Position numbers and translations under genes: made by a program. Source: Prunella strophiata (taxonomy: Eukaryota > Chordata > Aves > Passeriformes > Prunellidae). From it: a DNA stretch of 64,000 nucleotides. The DNA is taken from the NCBI GenBank assembly GCA_036583965.1, contig JAZBQD010000014.1:66742395-66806394 (forward strand), written 5' to 3'. Within the stretch, counting starts at the first letter, position 1; every line of letters starts with the position of its first letter. Below the pieces are notes generated by a model. That model searched no databases, was not told the origin of the DNA, and saw nothing but the letters and a program-made list of their open reading frames with translations. Positions 36,656 to 50,379 of this stretch are shown here, in pieces.

Positions 36656-37714
36656 GTTAAGAGTTTTGGATCAGGATTGATTCTCTAGGTCTGCTCAGAG
36701 GAGGAGAAAAGGGAAGGTGCTCTCCCCTCCGCAAGCACTGCATGTGAATTTTTGAGGGCTATCATCTAAACCTGAGGGACTAAATTCAGTGTGTATGGAC
36801 ACTCTTTGAAAGACTGCCAAAGGCTTCAGAAATAGGAACATAAATTGAAGGTGAACAAAACTGCAATTGAATCTATCTCCAGCAAATATAATTAAGAAAA
36901 TAACCTAGTGAATGAAAAATACATTGGACTTTTAGAAATCATGTCATTTTCAATAATAGAAGAAAAGGGGTCCTAAAGGCAGAAATTCCCAAATTAAATA
37001 GTGATAGAAGAACAACTTTGAAGTATATAGGCTATCCCAGAGCCAAAGAGTATTCCTGCCTTACCAGCAACAATACCAGTATGTGGCAATAATGTTCACA
37101 ATTCCCTGAGCTACAGCACTGCTGTTTGCTGCTGGCACACCTTCAGCTTTTCCCACTTGGTCCTAGTCCTGACAACCACCCCCTGCTCTGCCTCTGGCTT
37201 CTCTACTACAACCTGATGTATTTAATAAATTTTCATTTTTCCCTATTCCTCATTTCCCCCTCATTTTCTCTTGCTCTATCTCTATTTATCTAAAATTTCT
37301 GTCCATACTACTGGAATAGCATAAGCTTCCAGCCAAAGGTATCCTCTTTCCTCACTGTGGAATTATGATAATCTAATAAACCATGAATGAAGAACTGTCT
37401 ATTTTCCAATCAGTTTCATTCAGAATTCTTCTCCTTTGGAAAATTATCTCTTCAGAAGCACCAGTATGTGAATGACTAGCAGGTATGTACTCAGTTTGCT
37501 GTACTGAATGTAATCATGTCATGATCATTCATCCTTAGGCAACACAGTCCAGGGACAAATCCATCTTTATCCAACATAATGAAGTCCAGGAGAGACTTTG
37601 TTTGCATTGAGCACAATATCATTTATGTTTGAAACTTAAAAACCCCAAACAAATCATCATTGATTATTTGCTACCAAGTGCATGGATACAGTAGCCTAGA
37701 CTCAGAAAATGAAA
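36656..37714. other. Gene-free unique DNA
   Basis: AT-rich sequence with no recognisable gene or repeat. Confidence 0.55.
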
Positions 37715-37866
37715 TAATTGAATCCTAGGGTTGGAAGGGACCTTAAAGATCATCATGTGCCAGCCCTGCCACCCTGGACAGGGACACCTTTCAGCAGATT
37801 GCTCAGTCTCCTGTCCCACCTCTCTTGAACACTTCCAGGGATGGGCCCATCTCCCATCACACCTCG
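37715..37866 (-). mobile_element. CR1 LINE tail, minus strand
   Basis: GAATCCTAGGGTTGGAAGGG, CCTTAAAGATCATC and CTTGAACACTTCCAGGG are the reverse complement of a CR1 3' end. Short, 5'-truncated copy. Confidence 0.93.
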
Positions 37867-38245
37867 ATTCTCCTCCATGTGTTACTGACTGGTGCTTGTG
37901 GAATAACACATCCTGGGGTTTGATTTGTGTCTCCTGCTTGAAATACTTGAATGGAGAGTGCTGGTTTTGGCTAAAATCAGCACAGGGGAGACACCTTTGC
38001 ATCACCACATCACACCCCTGATGGGTGTGCACTCCCAGTCCTGCCAGTGCAGATGCAGGCTGTGGGCTTGGTGCTTCTCCTGCCATCCATGGACCTTATT
38101 GACCTGCACAGATCTTCACAGCTCCAGCCTCTGGGCACTTCCTTTTCCACTCATTCAGTAATTCCACAAATGATCTCCATTGCAAGTACCTTTTATGGCA
38201 AGTATATTTTATGTTTTGCAGAGACACATTTTTCAGTTTTCTCTT

Positions 38246-38335
38246 TTTGAGCAACCTGGTGTGACCTCATGGCTGTTCCAGCTTTAACTAAGAGACCTTC
38301 TGAGGTCCTTTCCAACCCTAGTCACCCTATGATCC
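38246..38335 (+). mobile_element. CR1 LINE tail, plus strand
   Basis: GAGCAACCTGGTGTGACC leads through GAGGTCCTTTCCAACCCTA to CACCCTATGATCC, a degenerate CR1 3' terminus. It lies about 380 bases from an oppositely oriented CR1 tail. Confidence 0.8.
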
Positions 38336-41300
38336 AAAAATTCTCTCCACTCCTTTTATTTTTTCCCCACTCCAGCTATTTTAGACTTTTTATGGGTAGA
38401 GATACTAAATCTGTTAATTCTAATCAGCAGTCTTTCAACAAGATAACCATATCAGATTTTTAAAATATAAATTCCCAGTTCCCTTGATATTAATTCATGG
38501 TACAGAAAGGAATTACCTCATGTAAGAAATAAGAAAATATACTTAATTGATGAGCAGGTAAAATTTTGAGTTTAGATTGCCTGGACCTTCACCTGTCCTT
38601 CTAAACAAGCTAGTTTAAAATCCTCTTGGCTGTTCCAGCTATGATTTGACAGAAATGTGAGCACTGTGTGTATGGTTTACCAGCTGAGGGTCAGTCTGTC
38701 AGTGGGGAATGGGGGGAGACTGAGCTCCAATACATCTCAGCCAGGTTACATCTTTCACAAACCTGTAAATCAGGCCTTTTCCCAACATTCCTCAATCCCT
38801 GAAACGTCTGCTGTGCTGTGACTGCAGCCTGCCAGAGCCATCCTGACGTGCCCTGCCTGTCACTCTCCAGCTTGCCACATTACTGAGATAATAGTGGGGG
38901 GCAACATCTGCTCCCCTGCATCCTTCTGGGGCTCAAGGAGCAAGATGTGGTGATGAGATTATTAAAAAATAGGAAGGAAAAAGGAAAACAATGGCGTAAG
39001 GCACATGTTGGGATCTTTTGAGGATTGTGCAGCAGCTGAGGCCGGGGGATCTGGGGGATGAGTCATTTCAGGCATGCACAAACTTTCCCCAGCACTTCCC
39101 CACCTTACATGAAAGGAAAGGCAGTCGGAGCCAGACCATCTGGACAGCTCTGTGGGAGCAGAGCCTGCAGAGAGGATGGGGCCACCCCCGATGCTGAGCT
39201 GGAAACAAAGCAAAACAAGTTGCTCTGCAGACCTTCCCCAGCTCACTCAGCAGCAGCCATCAGCTGATTCACATCCAGGAGCACTTGCAGCAATTAACCC
39301 TTGTTATCACTCTCCAAATGGAAAGGAAGGTCAAACCAAAGAAGAACAAAATATTATGAGAAGGGTGATATTAAATTAGACCTGGGATAGAGTTTCAGAG
39401 ACATTGGAATTAAAATCAAGAGAAATTTGCCACAGAACACACAGCAGAGGTTGGAAAGTGCTGTAAGGATTCATAGTGTCCTACTGTTGTCACAGCACTA
39501 TGCTACATTCACAAAGTATTTAGAAGTTAAATTTGAGATAAAAATTCATAGGAGAGGCAACTAAACAAGCAGGATGATATGTCACCAGAAAAGTTAGATG
39601 TGCAGAGTTTGACAATTTGTATGAAAATCCCAAGACAACTTCCTCATTGATCAGATTTCTATTGCTACACAAATCTTCCTCTGTGCAGATTACTGTGAAG
39701 CAGTCAAAATTAACATTTGTTCTTTTATTATTAGACTACAAAATTTCCAACTTTCATAGCTTCCTCAATTATCACTTTCCATTAGCCCCATTACCCAGTC
39801 TGACTATTCTTTTTCCTACAATGATTTTGGTTCTGAATTACCCAGCAGAAAAACATACAATGGAAAGAAACTGGCAATTGTTGTATAGAGCTATGCTATT
39901 TACTCAGGAATATGTGAACCTATCTCATACTAAATACAGCCTAAAAAAAGAGGAAAAATGGCTTAAAATTTCTATAAAGGTTACCAAATATTTGACCATA
40001 CCTGTTCCCACATGAAATATATTCTCTCCCACACCCCAATATTTATTGCCTATGAAGACTATTAAGGAAAGATTTATTCCAGTTGAATAAACTAGGCAGT
40101 AGCTAAGATAAAAACTGTTGGCTAAAACTATAAATTACTCTTTCTGAAATGACAAAAGACCTTTCCACACAGCTTAATAAATTGTAGAATTTCTGATATA
40201 CAATTCCTGTATTCAGTTATTTCAAGACTTAAATGTAAGAAAAATACTCTTGCTTTCATCAAAACCATGATGTGTACTTGATGACACCAGGTCTGTCAAT
40301 TTTAACTTTTGACATTCAGGGTTTAAGAATTATATCTGTATAATTTTGGGAAATTGCAATGGAATGTGACAACCATCACTGTTTTCCTCTCCTGGATTGT
40401 TGCAGAAAGTGGCTGTGTCCACCTATACCCTTCCAAGTAGATTTGGAATCTCTTAAGTTAAAAAATTAATGGTAGGAAAATTTATATATATATATAAATT
40501 AGTTATCTCTGATGATCAGTACTAAAAGGGTTTTAAGGTACTGGAAAGCTTTGGAGTTTTAAAACAAAGAGAATACAGGGGTCAGAAAAAATATTAGAAA
40601 TAATCTTTAGATTAAATGAATATCATAGGAATGTATTTCTCAGAGAAAAATATTAGTGGCTTCATATAAATTATCTTTCCTTCTAACAGACGTGTTAAGT
40701 TATGGTGTAGAGTGGGTCTCTGCTTTTCAATATACCAAGAAATAAAAGTTCAAGTATGTGCCCTGACAGAGGCAAATTTCTGTTGTCTCTAATTTGGCAG
40801 AAATATAGGAAATGTAGATATAGCATAAAAGCCTCACTGTGAAGCTGGGCACGGGTACACCTCAAATCCTAATTAGTTTATTGATTAGGTCTATAAAGAT
40901 GGTGTTCTGTTAACAAAAAGGATGTGTTATCCATCCTCTGCCTATTGTAGTGCTGTAGCAGTTCCAGCAAGTTTAACATATAGATTTATACTCTTGTCTC
41001 TACAGTCCATTTATAAACAAGTAGCTCAGAGGATTTAGCTAACCCCCATCTGGTTACTTGAAAAGCAGAAGTGCAAAAATATCAAAGGAACAGAAATAAA
41101 AATAATTTTAACTGGTCTCCATATGGCAATTTTAATAATGGAAATGCAGCCTTTGTGCAAAAAAAAAAGAAAAATTGTGCTTAAAATTATTTTACAAGTC
41201 AAGACAGGTTAGATAAGAGTTTAGCTGAGGGTTGACTAACTTCAATATCACAGAAATCTGGGTCACAGTTTACCCTAGCACAGAAAAAGCATATTTCCTC

Positions 41301-42617
41301 TTAAGTAATGGGGCTTGCAGCACTTTCTTCTGGGTTGGAGACAGAGGCTGAGCAAGGAGATTTCTAAAATACTTCCTTCTGCAACTGAAAATGTGACACT
41401 AATTTAAAACTTTTAAACACTTTTACATTCTGAAAAAGGTTTTCTTTTAGTGTTTGATGGCTGAAAGGGTTAAGGTGGCTCAGGAAGGGTCAGATCTTGG
41501 GCTCATTTAAAAGAATAAAAGAGAACAAACCCTCACTGACTACTTTTAGTCGAATACTACAAACCAGATTTGCATACTCCATTAGGAAGCTTGGATGTTG
41601 GAATCATCAGTGCTACAACATTTAATGTGATATATTTTCAAAGTTAGTCTAAAACCTTTGCACAGCAGGTTTGGAATGATCATGGTTTGCATTTTTCTTC
41701 TTTTTTTCCTTCTTCCCTCTTCTCACTTTTGTTTTGTTTCACTTTGAATACTTCACAGTGTTTGTATATTGAAAGCTGGCCTATTTTCCCTCACAAAGCA
41801 GATTCAGTTTGTGGTGTAAATGCTAAATCAGCATGTGTCAAACTTGTTAAACCTTTTTTATGCCAGGCCTTGAAGGACCTGATAAAATAAAGCTGTAAAG
41901 ATATACATTTTAATAAAACATTATTCATGCACTGTTAGTCCACAAAATATTCTCATGTACTGTATAGAAATGAAAAGCAGCATTTCTCTGGCCTAAAGCT
42001 AACTTTTTATTACTCCCTTGGTAATTTTTCCTTCTTTAATACTACTTTATTTATTTATTTACAATGAGCCTTCAGAAAAGGGGTGACATTTTTCTCAACA
42101 CTTTTGCATGTGGTTCTTTTTTTCCCCCTGACCTTTTACATCATCTATAGAATAATTTAATAGGGATGTGGAAACCAGGCAGAGTAACTGCTGGAAGCAA
42201 TATATGCTGATCAAAACCCAGAGAGAGCAGCTCTGTGAGAACACAACTGTGGTTGTGTGGTTCAGACACTGGCTTGGGAGTCACGAGATCTGGGCTTTCT
42301 TCCTTAATCTGCCTGACCTCTCAGAGTGATACCAGCTCTCTGTTTGCTCAGCAGGAATGATAATATTTACATTCTCTCATTCTTTTGTCTATTAAAATGA
42401 TAGGTGACTTGAGAATCCTACTGTAGTGCTCTGACACGGTGCAGTTCTTCCAGCTGATGTTTTCAGGTGTTACCACAAGGTGAAAATGCACATGAGGGAC
42501 CCAAGCTCCTGCTCTCAAGTCTGAGGAAGAAAGCCCTGAGACAAGGAGGACTCCAGTGCTGGCCTGTAGGCAAAGCCAAGCCTTTGTGTGCTTAAGTACT
42601 GGAGCATGAGCCTTTAC
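38336..42617. other. Gene-free unique DNA
   Basis: No coding region is recognised. A plus frame of 132 codons (39617-40015) looks like random AT-rich sequence. A 22-base perfect AT palindrome sits at 40479-40500. Confidence 0.55.
40479..40500. repeat. 22-bp perfect AT palindrome
   Basis: A central TATATATATATA core is flanked by AATTT and AAATT arms, giving a fully self-complementary 22-mer that could extrude a small cruciform. Confidence 0.9.
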
Positions 42618-42780
42618 ATTTCATAAAATAATAGAATTATTTGGGTTGAAAGAGATCTTAAATACCACCTGCTTTCAACCTTTCACCAGGCCAGGTTGCT
42701 CAAGGGCCCATCCAAGATGGCCTTGAACATCTCCAGGGATAAGAAATCCACAGCATTTCACAACCTGCAAGTTCTTTAAA
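42618..42780 (-). mobile_element. CR1 LINE tail, minus strand
   Basis: AATAGAATTATTTGGGTTG, AAGAGATCTTAAATACCACC, GGCCAGGTTGCTCAAGGGC and GGCCTTGAACATCTCCAGGG match the reverse complement of a CR1 3' UTR. The copy is degenerate. Confidence 0.88.
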
Positions 42781-45700
42781 GCACTGGAATGTCAGGTATC
42801 CAACACTGGCAGCCTAGGGTAGGCTTTCCAAAGACACTCCCTGGAAGGCACACTGTATTCAGTGATGTGGAGTTATCTCTTGCTCTCATTCAAGGCATCT
42901 CTTTCATTGGTCTGGTTTTCTTCTCTTTGGATCATTTTCACAGCTGTGGAAATGACTCACATTTTTCTGCCGGCCATTCATTCAACTGTATCAGTGAACA
43001 TGAACTCTGTGATACTCTCAAGGACATCATCAGATTTCCAGGCTTTGGGAATGTACAGACCTACAGGACTTCCAAAATTTGAACCCCTGGATGTCTCCTT
43101 CAGTGCCTGGTTTTCCTATAAAGGGTCCTCTGTTAGAAGAGCAGCTGCCATAGAGAATTCCAGCCCCACTAGACCTAAACTTCTTTCCACACTCACTGCT
43201 TTGTGAAAATTACTACAACTTCCATTGATATTTGCTTCCTTTTGTCCTTGCAGACCATGCTGCTGCTGACTGACTGAATGGCTAATAGTCATGATTAACA
43301 TCTGGATTGATAAAGACTTCAGGAACAAGCAAAGACTTTCTCTTCTGAGGCAGTAACAACCAGTTGCTGTGCACATATCAAGGAGTGTAACTGGGTTAAC
43401 TACAAAACCATAGAAAACCACAGAAAACCACAAGGCTTGAAGGAGATAATTATCTTTAATACAGCATGACAAAGTATAATTTTCTCTTATTATGCAAAAA
43501 ATGAGGTGCATGGAGCAAAAGGCAGAACTGCTGTTGGTAATGTAGTTCATCTCCTCCACTGTAGGCACTGGTAGCTCAGAGCAGCTTATTCTTTCTTTTT
43601 CTCCCCATGCCTCAGAGTATTTTTTCCTGTCTTGAAGGAGTCCCACTGTTCTTCCCTGCCTTCCACACCTGCTCTCTTCTTCTTTGCTGAGCTACAAAGT
43701 AAAACAATAAACATTCAAGGCACAAAAATTCACATTGTTTGGCTCCCAGTACTCAGAAACTGACGAACTGAGAAGGAAGGGAAGAACTTTTTCTAACTGA
43801 GCCTTGAGTTCCTCCTTCAGCAGATGAACTGCTCAAATATAAAAGTTTAATCCACATTCTGCCATATTTAGAGGTAATTTGGGCTGAGGATTTCAGCGGG
43901 GTTTTTGCCAAAAGAGCAGGCAAGCAAGGAGTGCTGGCTGCTTGTGCAAAAGTGAGTAGGAAACAGTCCCAGGGTTTGGGAGGTGGGTTTTGCTGCTCTG
44001 GCATGCTGGGAGATTAATGCAAGCCACTTAGCATCTCCTTCCTCCCCCCTTGCTGTGCCCTAGGTTCAGGAGGAACAATGACATTTTTCTCCTTTGTGCT
44101 GATTTGAAAGCTACTGATGAAAACTGCTACTTAAGGATTAGTTAGAAATGTACAGAGGAAATTCTTGGAGGGGAAAAAAAAAGAAAATGGTAAATATGCC
44201 TTTCAGTCCAAATGTATATGGCTTTTTTTAAGGCAGAAAAAAAGTGCCTTTCTCAGAAAAATGACATTTCCAAGAAAAAAAAATAATTTTCACTTCACTA
44301 TTTTTTTTTTTTCTCTTCCTACTGCAAGAACATGTATGGAAAATTCCTGGCAAGTTCTGAAAACAAATTAATTCCTTGTTTTGCTAAACATATATTTATA
44401 CAATGGTTATCGAATTCACAAGCAAAGATGATTTTAAAAGGAAAGATGGGTTGATTTACCATATCCCTGGCAGTGGAGCTGTTATTACCTTTGCTGCTGC
44501 TCAGAGAAATCTCAACAGGTCATAATGTTCCACTGTGTGCCTTAGACCTGAAGGAGCAAGGGAATTCTCATTCATTTAAAGCTGCTGCAGTGCTGCCTCC
44601 ATAAATCCACTCAATGGGACAAGATGTAGGCCTAGCTCGATGAGGCAAAGATAATGTTTTATACCAAGTTTTCAGGCTTCATTCTAAATAGTCATTGATT
44701 TTGTGGGTATACATCAGATTTTTATGTTCTTCTGGATATCATTGTCTACAATTTCATCCTTTACTTTACAAAGAGCACCAATTGACTGGCACCCAGATTA
44801 CATCCTACGACATCCATCTACTGTGGTTTAGGATCCTGCTATAAAGCAATAAAGCACTTTTATTTCATATAAAGAATGATTTATACTGAAGTAAATGCCT
44901 TAAGTGTAACACATCCACACTGGGTAATGTTATCACAGCATATATTTCTTCTCTAAGAGTTAACCTACAATCCAACTTGCTTTTGCAATGAATGTTTGCA
45001 TAATGTAAAACAGCCACTTTGATACTAATAGAAATAAATGGCTGAAAGAACACAAAAAATGGAGAGCTTTTGCTTACTATTTAAATGCTTTCAAATATCA
45101 GTGCTGTGTGAAATTCTAATACACTCTCTGCAACAGTCAGACAGTAAAATGGTTCAAAGATTAGAAAATCACTTAAAAATGTAATTAATACAGGAGCACA
45201 ATTCTCTGTGGTTTGTAAGATACGATGCATTTAGTGTAGCAAATAAAACATAGCATAGGACAGTCATCCACGTGCATTATACTTCTAATCCATTAAAATA
45301 TGTACATAGATTTACTGTATTTGCCTTACAAACTTTGTATTTTCTGCTCTGGATTTTGAAGAGTGACGTTTAATTTAATTTTACAGCTTCTTTGCTGTCA
45401 TTGAGGTTTTTTTTCTTTAATTTCTTCAGAAAATTCATCGTTTTAAGCTGACAGTAATAAACCTGGAAATTAAATATGTAAGAATATGTCCTAAAAATGT
45501 TTATCTTCTTCATGATTGCTAGTATAATGAGTGGAAAGGGACAAGAGGATGTTGTCTAGTTCAACCTTCTACTCAGTCAAGGTCAAGTTTACTTTTTCAT
45601 GGACAGTGTCTTGGTTTTGGTGCCTAAATCTTCATACTGATATTTGATTACAGGTTCAAGACTAGAAAGATGCTCTTGCTTTCAGCAGTCAGCTGTATCC

Positions 45701-48591
45701 TGGGCAAATCTGTGCATTGATGCTTTGAAATGATGGTGTGTTTCCTCAGGGATCTCAGCTTCTGAAGCCATTATTATGTTTCTGTCTGCTTCATGAAAGT
45801 TTTGTCATGAGACAATGTTGTTTTGCTCATTTCAGAGGAACTCGATTTTTAAGGATTTCAAAATTGTCAGCACTTCTGAAAGTTTGACAGTTGCCTGAAG
45901 TTACTTTGCATAAACACTAAGATGCTCCCACAGTTAATACACCTAAAAACTTCAGGTCAAGGCAAAAAAATCTTCTGTGAGAAGTCTAGAGCAATCTGGA
46001 ACACACTTTATAAAACTTGTATTTCTACTTTTCAGTTCTGTGCCGTGGTCTTAATGTTTTCCATACCTTTATATCCTATAATCCAATTTCTGAGTCCATT
46101 AAGGAAAAGAAGAATCAAAATTCTGAAGATGGTAGTTTCTGCAGTTCTCCTAACTCTTGCACAAGAGTATTGTTTTGAGACCAAGGAAGATGCTATGCCA
46201 CAAAGTTAAAAAAAATAAATCACACTGCAGGCTTTCACAATATCAATAAAGATGAAAGCCTCCATAAACTTTACTGGATCTGAGTCGTCAGACTTTGAAG
46301 ATATTTATTCAGGCCAAATAATTCTCCTAAAGAGAGTGCCTGGCCAGAGTGATGAACAATATGAAGTAGATAATTGCAAGATTAAGTCTGAAAGCACACT
46401 CAGAAGCCTAATTCCTTTTCATTGGACACCACAGAGACTTAAAAGGAATAATATTTAAGACAACTGATAAGTCAGCAAAGAGGAGGAAAATTAATGATGG
46501 GAAAGAAATTAGAAAATAGAGGGTGTTTGGGAAACCACAAATAATTATATATTTAGAGCTGCACTTTGGGACTTTAATATGTCAGTGTTATGAGTGTGGT
46601 GACAAAGTGCTGGGGTGTTAGTAAGGAGTAGAGTTAAAGGGAAGCAGACACAGACTACACATGGCAGAGCTAGTCCTACATAGGGAAGAGGTCCTGATCA
46701 GCAGGACAAAGCCAGCTGAGAGGCTTTGTGCTCACAGCTCTGTGCTGCTTCTGCTAGCCCAACACTGTCAAAACCATGAGGAGCTGAACCTGCTGTGGGC
46801 AGGACCTTGGGTGGATGAGGCCCCTTCTAGCCTGAATTAACACAGGAACCTTATCCATGGTCCTAGGGTGCCAAGGGAAAACTGCCTTGGACATCACCAT
46901 TTGACACAAGGTTGGGACACACATATGTACTAAAAGCCTGCTTAGAGTAGCACCTGAAAAGAGGGACAGGAGAGAGGGGCTGAGGCAGACCAAAAGTGGC
47001 CACTTTTCTTCTTTCTAACCATTTATGTGCTTTCAGACCTTAATTATAACACACTCAATCTGACTCTAATTCTGTGTGAGCTGCTGTGGAGTGGGTGAAC
47101 AATACTTTCCATTAAGGTTTCGGGGTCAATGATATGGATAATTAGCTAGCTCTGTGGTTCAATACATTAATTTTCTCTGAAGTAGTAGTAAAACATATGT
47201 TGACTCTTGGTAACCTCGGTGTAGGTGTTGCAACCTTGTAATGGATGTGGATGCAATAACCTGCTTGAGCTTGTCTACTTGAGACGAGGTGTTTTCTTAA
47301 GTGATGATGATGAATGCTGCTCTTCTAGGGAGTCAGGGAATGTCATTAAACCAGCTAATATTTTGCTGCCCTCCCATGCAGAGCTAGTATTGCTAAAGGG
47401 CAGCAGTGCTGTCAAATCCTTATAGGACTTGAGCAGGGAATAAAGCAGAGAGAAAACAGGATGAAAAAAGTAGATAAAGGGCCTAAGGTGAATTCAAGCC
47501 TTAATACACAGTACGTTGAGTTGTTTTGTTTGCTTGCTTTTTCCCCTCTCTCAGTAAAAGCAGTTCAATAGTTATGGGGGTTTTTTTTCAGCAGCAGAAC
47601 CCCCCTCAACTCTCTCCACACTCCTCAGTCACTAACAGAGTTCATTGTCTATCAATAAAAGCATTTCAGGATCTCTCTAGACCTGGAGACACCAGGCAGA
47701 GTTATTAGTTCTTCTCCAGCTTATTCCAAGGTGCCAGAGTTCAAAATGAAAATGTACAGATTGCTGATAGCCATGCCAGAGCCAGGGAACTGCACAGATC
47801 CATCCCTGCATCAGTTTGTGCGACTACATAAACACAAACCAGCACATCCAAGGATATAAAATTGAGAACAAATGCCTGTGCAAAGCATTTTTGTCTGTGA
47901 CAGGCCCTTAGAAACTAGAGGGCAAATTCTCTGCTGATGTAATTAGCACAGTGTTGTTAAACTCCATGGACCTGTACCAGTTTAGAGGCACATGAGATTT
48001 GACCCCATTACTTTATTTAGTGACACTTACAGTAATTTCAAATTGTCAAGTCTGCACTGCTATATTCCAACAAGTAACACCTTTAAACTCTGCTAATAAC
48101 TTTTCCTCATCTAAAAGTTGTGCAAGCAATTGACTTTCTTTTATGATAAAACTTAAACCTTGAAAGAAGATGATCTTTGAGTTTTCTGTGCAGCAGTTTA
48201 TATCCCAAAGAACACCAACACAGTTTAGCGACTCTGAGGCACAATTATCCACTTTGTGAGGGTGACTGCTGGTGGGAGAAATGCAATCATTTTATTGAGT
48301 AATGAGACAAATATATTCAGATAGGAAACACAAACAGTGAGGTCTCTCTCCTTGACACTCCTGGCAGGTGGGAAGAGGTTTCTTCATCTTACAAATTCAA
48401 CAAAACCCAGCAACGTTGTGTTGTTTTTGTGACTGTGGGAGAATGGCTTTCTTCTCTGATGACTTGGAAGACAACATCTGTTATGAGGAATCACTGGAGT
48501 CTTGATGCATAAAAGTGTCTTTTTGGCTTGTCCTGCAGGCAACACCTTGTCTGTGAGTAAACTCACATCTGATGCTGCATAAGCTCATTTG
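42781..48591. other. Gene-free unique DNA
   Basis: This stretch includes the longest open frame of the window (minus strand, 43116-43646, 176 codons). It has no recognisable domain and overlaps an open frame on the other strand. A faint CR1 tail sits at 45530-45595. Nothing else is recognised. Confidence 0.5.
45530..45595 (-). mobile_element. Degenerate CR1 tail, minus strand
   Basis: GTGGAAAGGGACAAGAGGA followed by GTCTAGTTCAACCTTCTACTC resembles the reverse complement of a CR1 3' end (GGAAGGGACC, then TCTAGTCCAACC). Too short and diverged for certainty. Confidence 0.45.
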
Positions 48592-49149
48592 CAGACTCAT
48601 CTCCTGGGCTGCATCAAAAGAAGTGTGACCAGCAGGTTGAGGGAAGGAATTCTCCCCCTCTGCTCTGCTCTCATGAGACCCAACCTGCAGTGCTGCATGC
48701 AGCTCCCAGACTTACAACATAGGGAGGACATGGACCTGTTGGAATGGGACCAGAGAAGGCCAAGAAAATGATCATAAGGATGGAGCACCTCTCCTATGAA
48801 GATAGGATGAGAGAGGTGGGGCTGTTCACTCTGGAGAAGAAAAATCTCCATGGAGACCTCACTGCAGCAGCTTTGCACATGGGCACAGAATGACAGGACA
48901 AGGGTTTAGACTGAAAGAGGAGAGGTGTAATTTAAGGGTTAGGAGGGAATTCTTTCTTGTGAGGGTGGGCAGGCACAGGTTATCCAGAGAAGCTGTGTCT
49001 GCACCACCCCTGGGAGTGTTCAAGGCCAGGTTGGACAGGGCTTGGAGCAGACTGATCCAGTGGAAGGTGTCCCTGCCCATGGCAGTGGGGTTGGAACTGG
49101 ATGATGTTTAAGGTCCTTCCAACCCAAACCATTCCTGTGATTCTGTGAA
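48592..49149 (+). mobile_element. CR1 LINE, ORF2 C-terminus and 3' UTR
   Basis: This is the clearest CR1 copy in the window. From about 48601 it encodes LGCIKRSVTSRLREGILPL and then MDLLEWDQRR, the C-terminal part of the CR1 ORF2 protein (endonuclease and reverse transcriptase). A frameshift near 48765 moves the reading to another frame, giving SYEDRMREVGLFTLEK, so the copy is dead. The 3' UTR follows (GAGGGTGGGCAGGCAC, GGAAGGTGTCCCTGCCCATGG), ending CCAACCCAAACCATTC and TGTGATTCTGTGAA. Moderate divergence suggests a younger insertion than the neighbouring copy at 50380-51960. Confidence 0.96.
48601..48876 (+). pseudogene. CR1 ORF2 C-terminal remnant, frameshifted
   Basis: The C-terminal ~90 residues of the LINE CR1 ORF2 protein are readable across two frames, changing near 48765. 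No catalytic reverse-transcriptase motif is retained because the copy is 5'-truncated. Confidence 0.85.
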
Positions 49150-49895
49150 TCTATGCAGTTTCCCTGAGAAGGGGAATGTGCTGATGTGCTGCTGTTAGGT
49201 AAAACCTCTTTTTTTTCCAAAAGAGAGTTGCTAATTTAAAAAAAGCAAATTGGAATGGATCACATGTCTTCAAGGGAGAAATGGCCCCTTGTAGACTCTG
49301 CTGGCTAATAATGGTACTGAAGAGATGAAAACCCTTTAACAGAATACAAACCTCTATTCTATAGAGATCTGAAGCAGTCTTATGGAGTTAAAAATGTACT
49401 GCCTATTTGTGAGGGCTTCTGTATTGCCCTTCTGATGTACACAGTCCTGTCTCCAAGCCAAACTTCTCTAAATGGCAGGTAACCTAAAAAAAATTCCAAT
49501 TAGAGATATTCTGGGGTTTAATTTCCCTTATTACTTTGAATGGCACAAATGGTGTTCTGTGCTTATGTGATCTTGAACTGTAAGATGAAATACACTCTGA
49601 TGTAATAATGAAATATCATTATTTTTGCAAGCTTTTTAATATTTCCCACTCATCTCCAACAAGTCTAGTCATTCAGTTCCTCTGTAATAAGGAAACAATA
49701 CACATTTAGGCTTCTGTACTTCTGCTAAAGCATGACCCAAATTCATATAATAACACAAGTTAAAACCCAATAAAATCCTTTGACTTTACCTAAAAGTGTT
49801 AATGTGGACTCCTTTCTTTCATGCTCAATTTCACCACTGGGCAAGGCTGAAGAAACTCTTTCTGTGTCCTATGCACAGTGACCTAAAACTTACAA

Positions 49896-50000
49896 TCAGA
49901 AAATCTTAGAATGTGTTGAGTTGGAAGGAACTCATCAGGATAATCAAGCCCAACTCCTGACCCTGTGCAGGGCACCCCAGGAATCACACCCTAATTAAAC
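49896..50000 (-). mobile_element. CR1 LINE tail, minus strand
   Basis: AAATCTTAGAATGTGTTGAG, TTGGAAGGAACTCATCAGG and ATCAAGCCCAACTCCTGACC read as the reverse complement of a CR1 3' terminus of a different subfamily from the others. It may be a separate insertion or the 3' end of the older CR1 to its right. The sequence between 50000 and 50380 is too degenerate to decide. Confidence 0.65.
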
Positions 50001-50379
50001 TTCATGTGGTTGGTGATTGCTCATCTCTCTAATTTGTCAAGGTCTCCCAGTTTGCTATCTAGCCTAGCCAGCACTGTGAATAAGTATTTCAAGATATCCT
50101 TGCTATCATTTTTCTCACATAGTGCTGGCAGAAATTCCTCTGAATAATCTTTAACTGGAGAAAATATTTCTGTCATCTGCCAATGTCCTGCTTATCCACT
50201 GTGCACATCATTAGCAAATGCATTCAGTTTATGACTCTGAATGGTGAACCTTTGTGCTCTATTGTGTTAATGTGTTGGAGAAATAAGGAAAAAAATGTAT
50301 GGAAGGAACATCTAGGGGTCATTCTTTCACCCCAGGCAGGATTAGCTCTCTCTGAACTCAAGATATGTTTATCTAAACT

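Noticed and set aside
39617..40015. 132-codon plus-strand frame
   Set aside because: AT-rich, no domain, no supporting splice or promoter context.
43116..43646. Longest open frame in the window, 176 codons on the minus strand
   Set aside because: No recognisable domain, no signal peptide or splice context, and it overlaps an open frame on the other strand. In 64 kb one frame of this length is plausible by chance.
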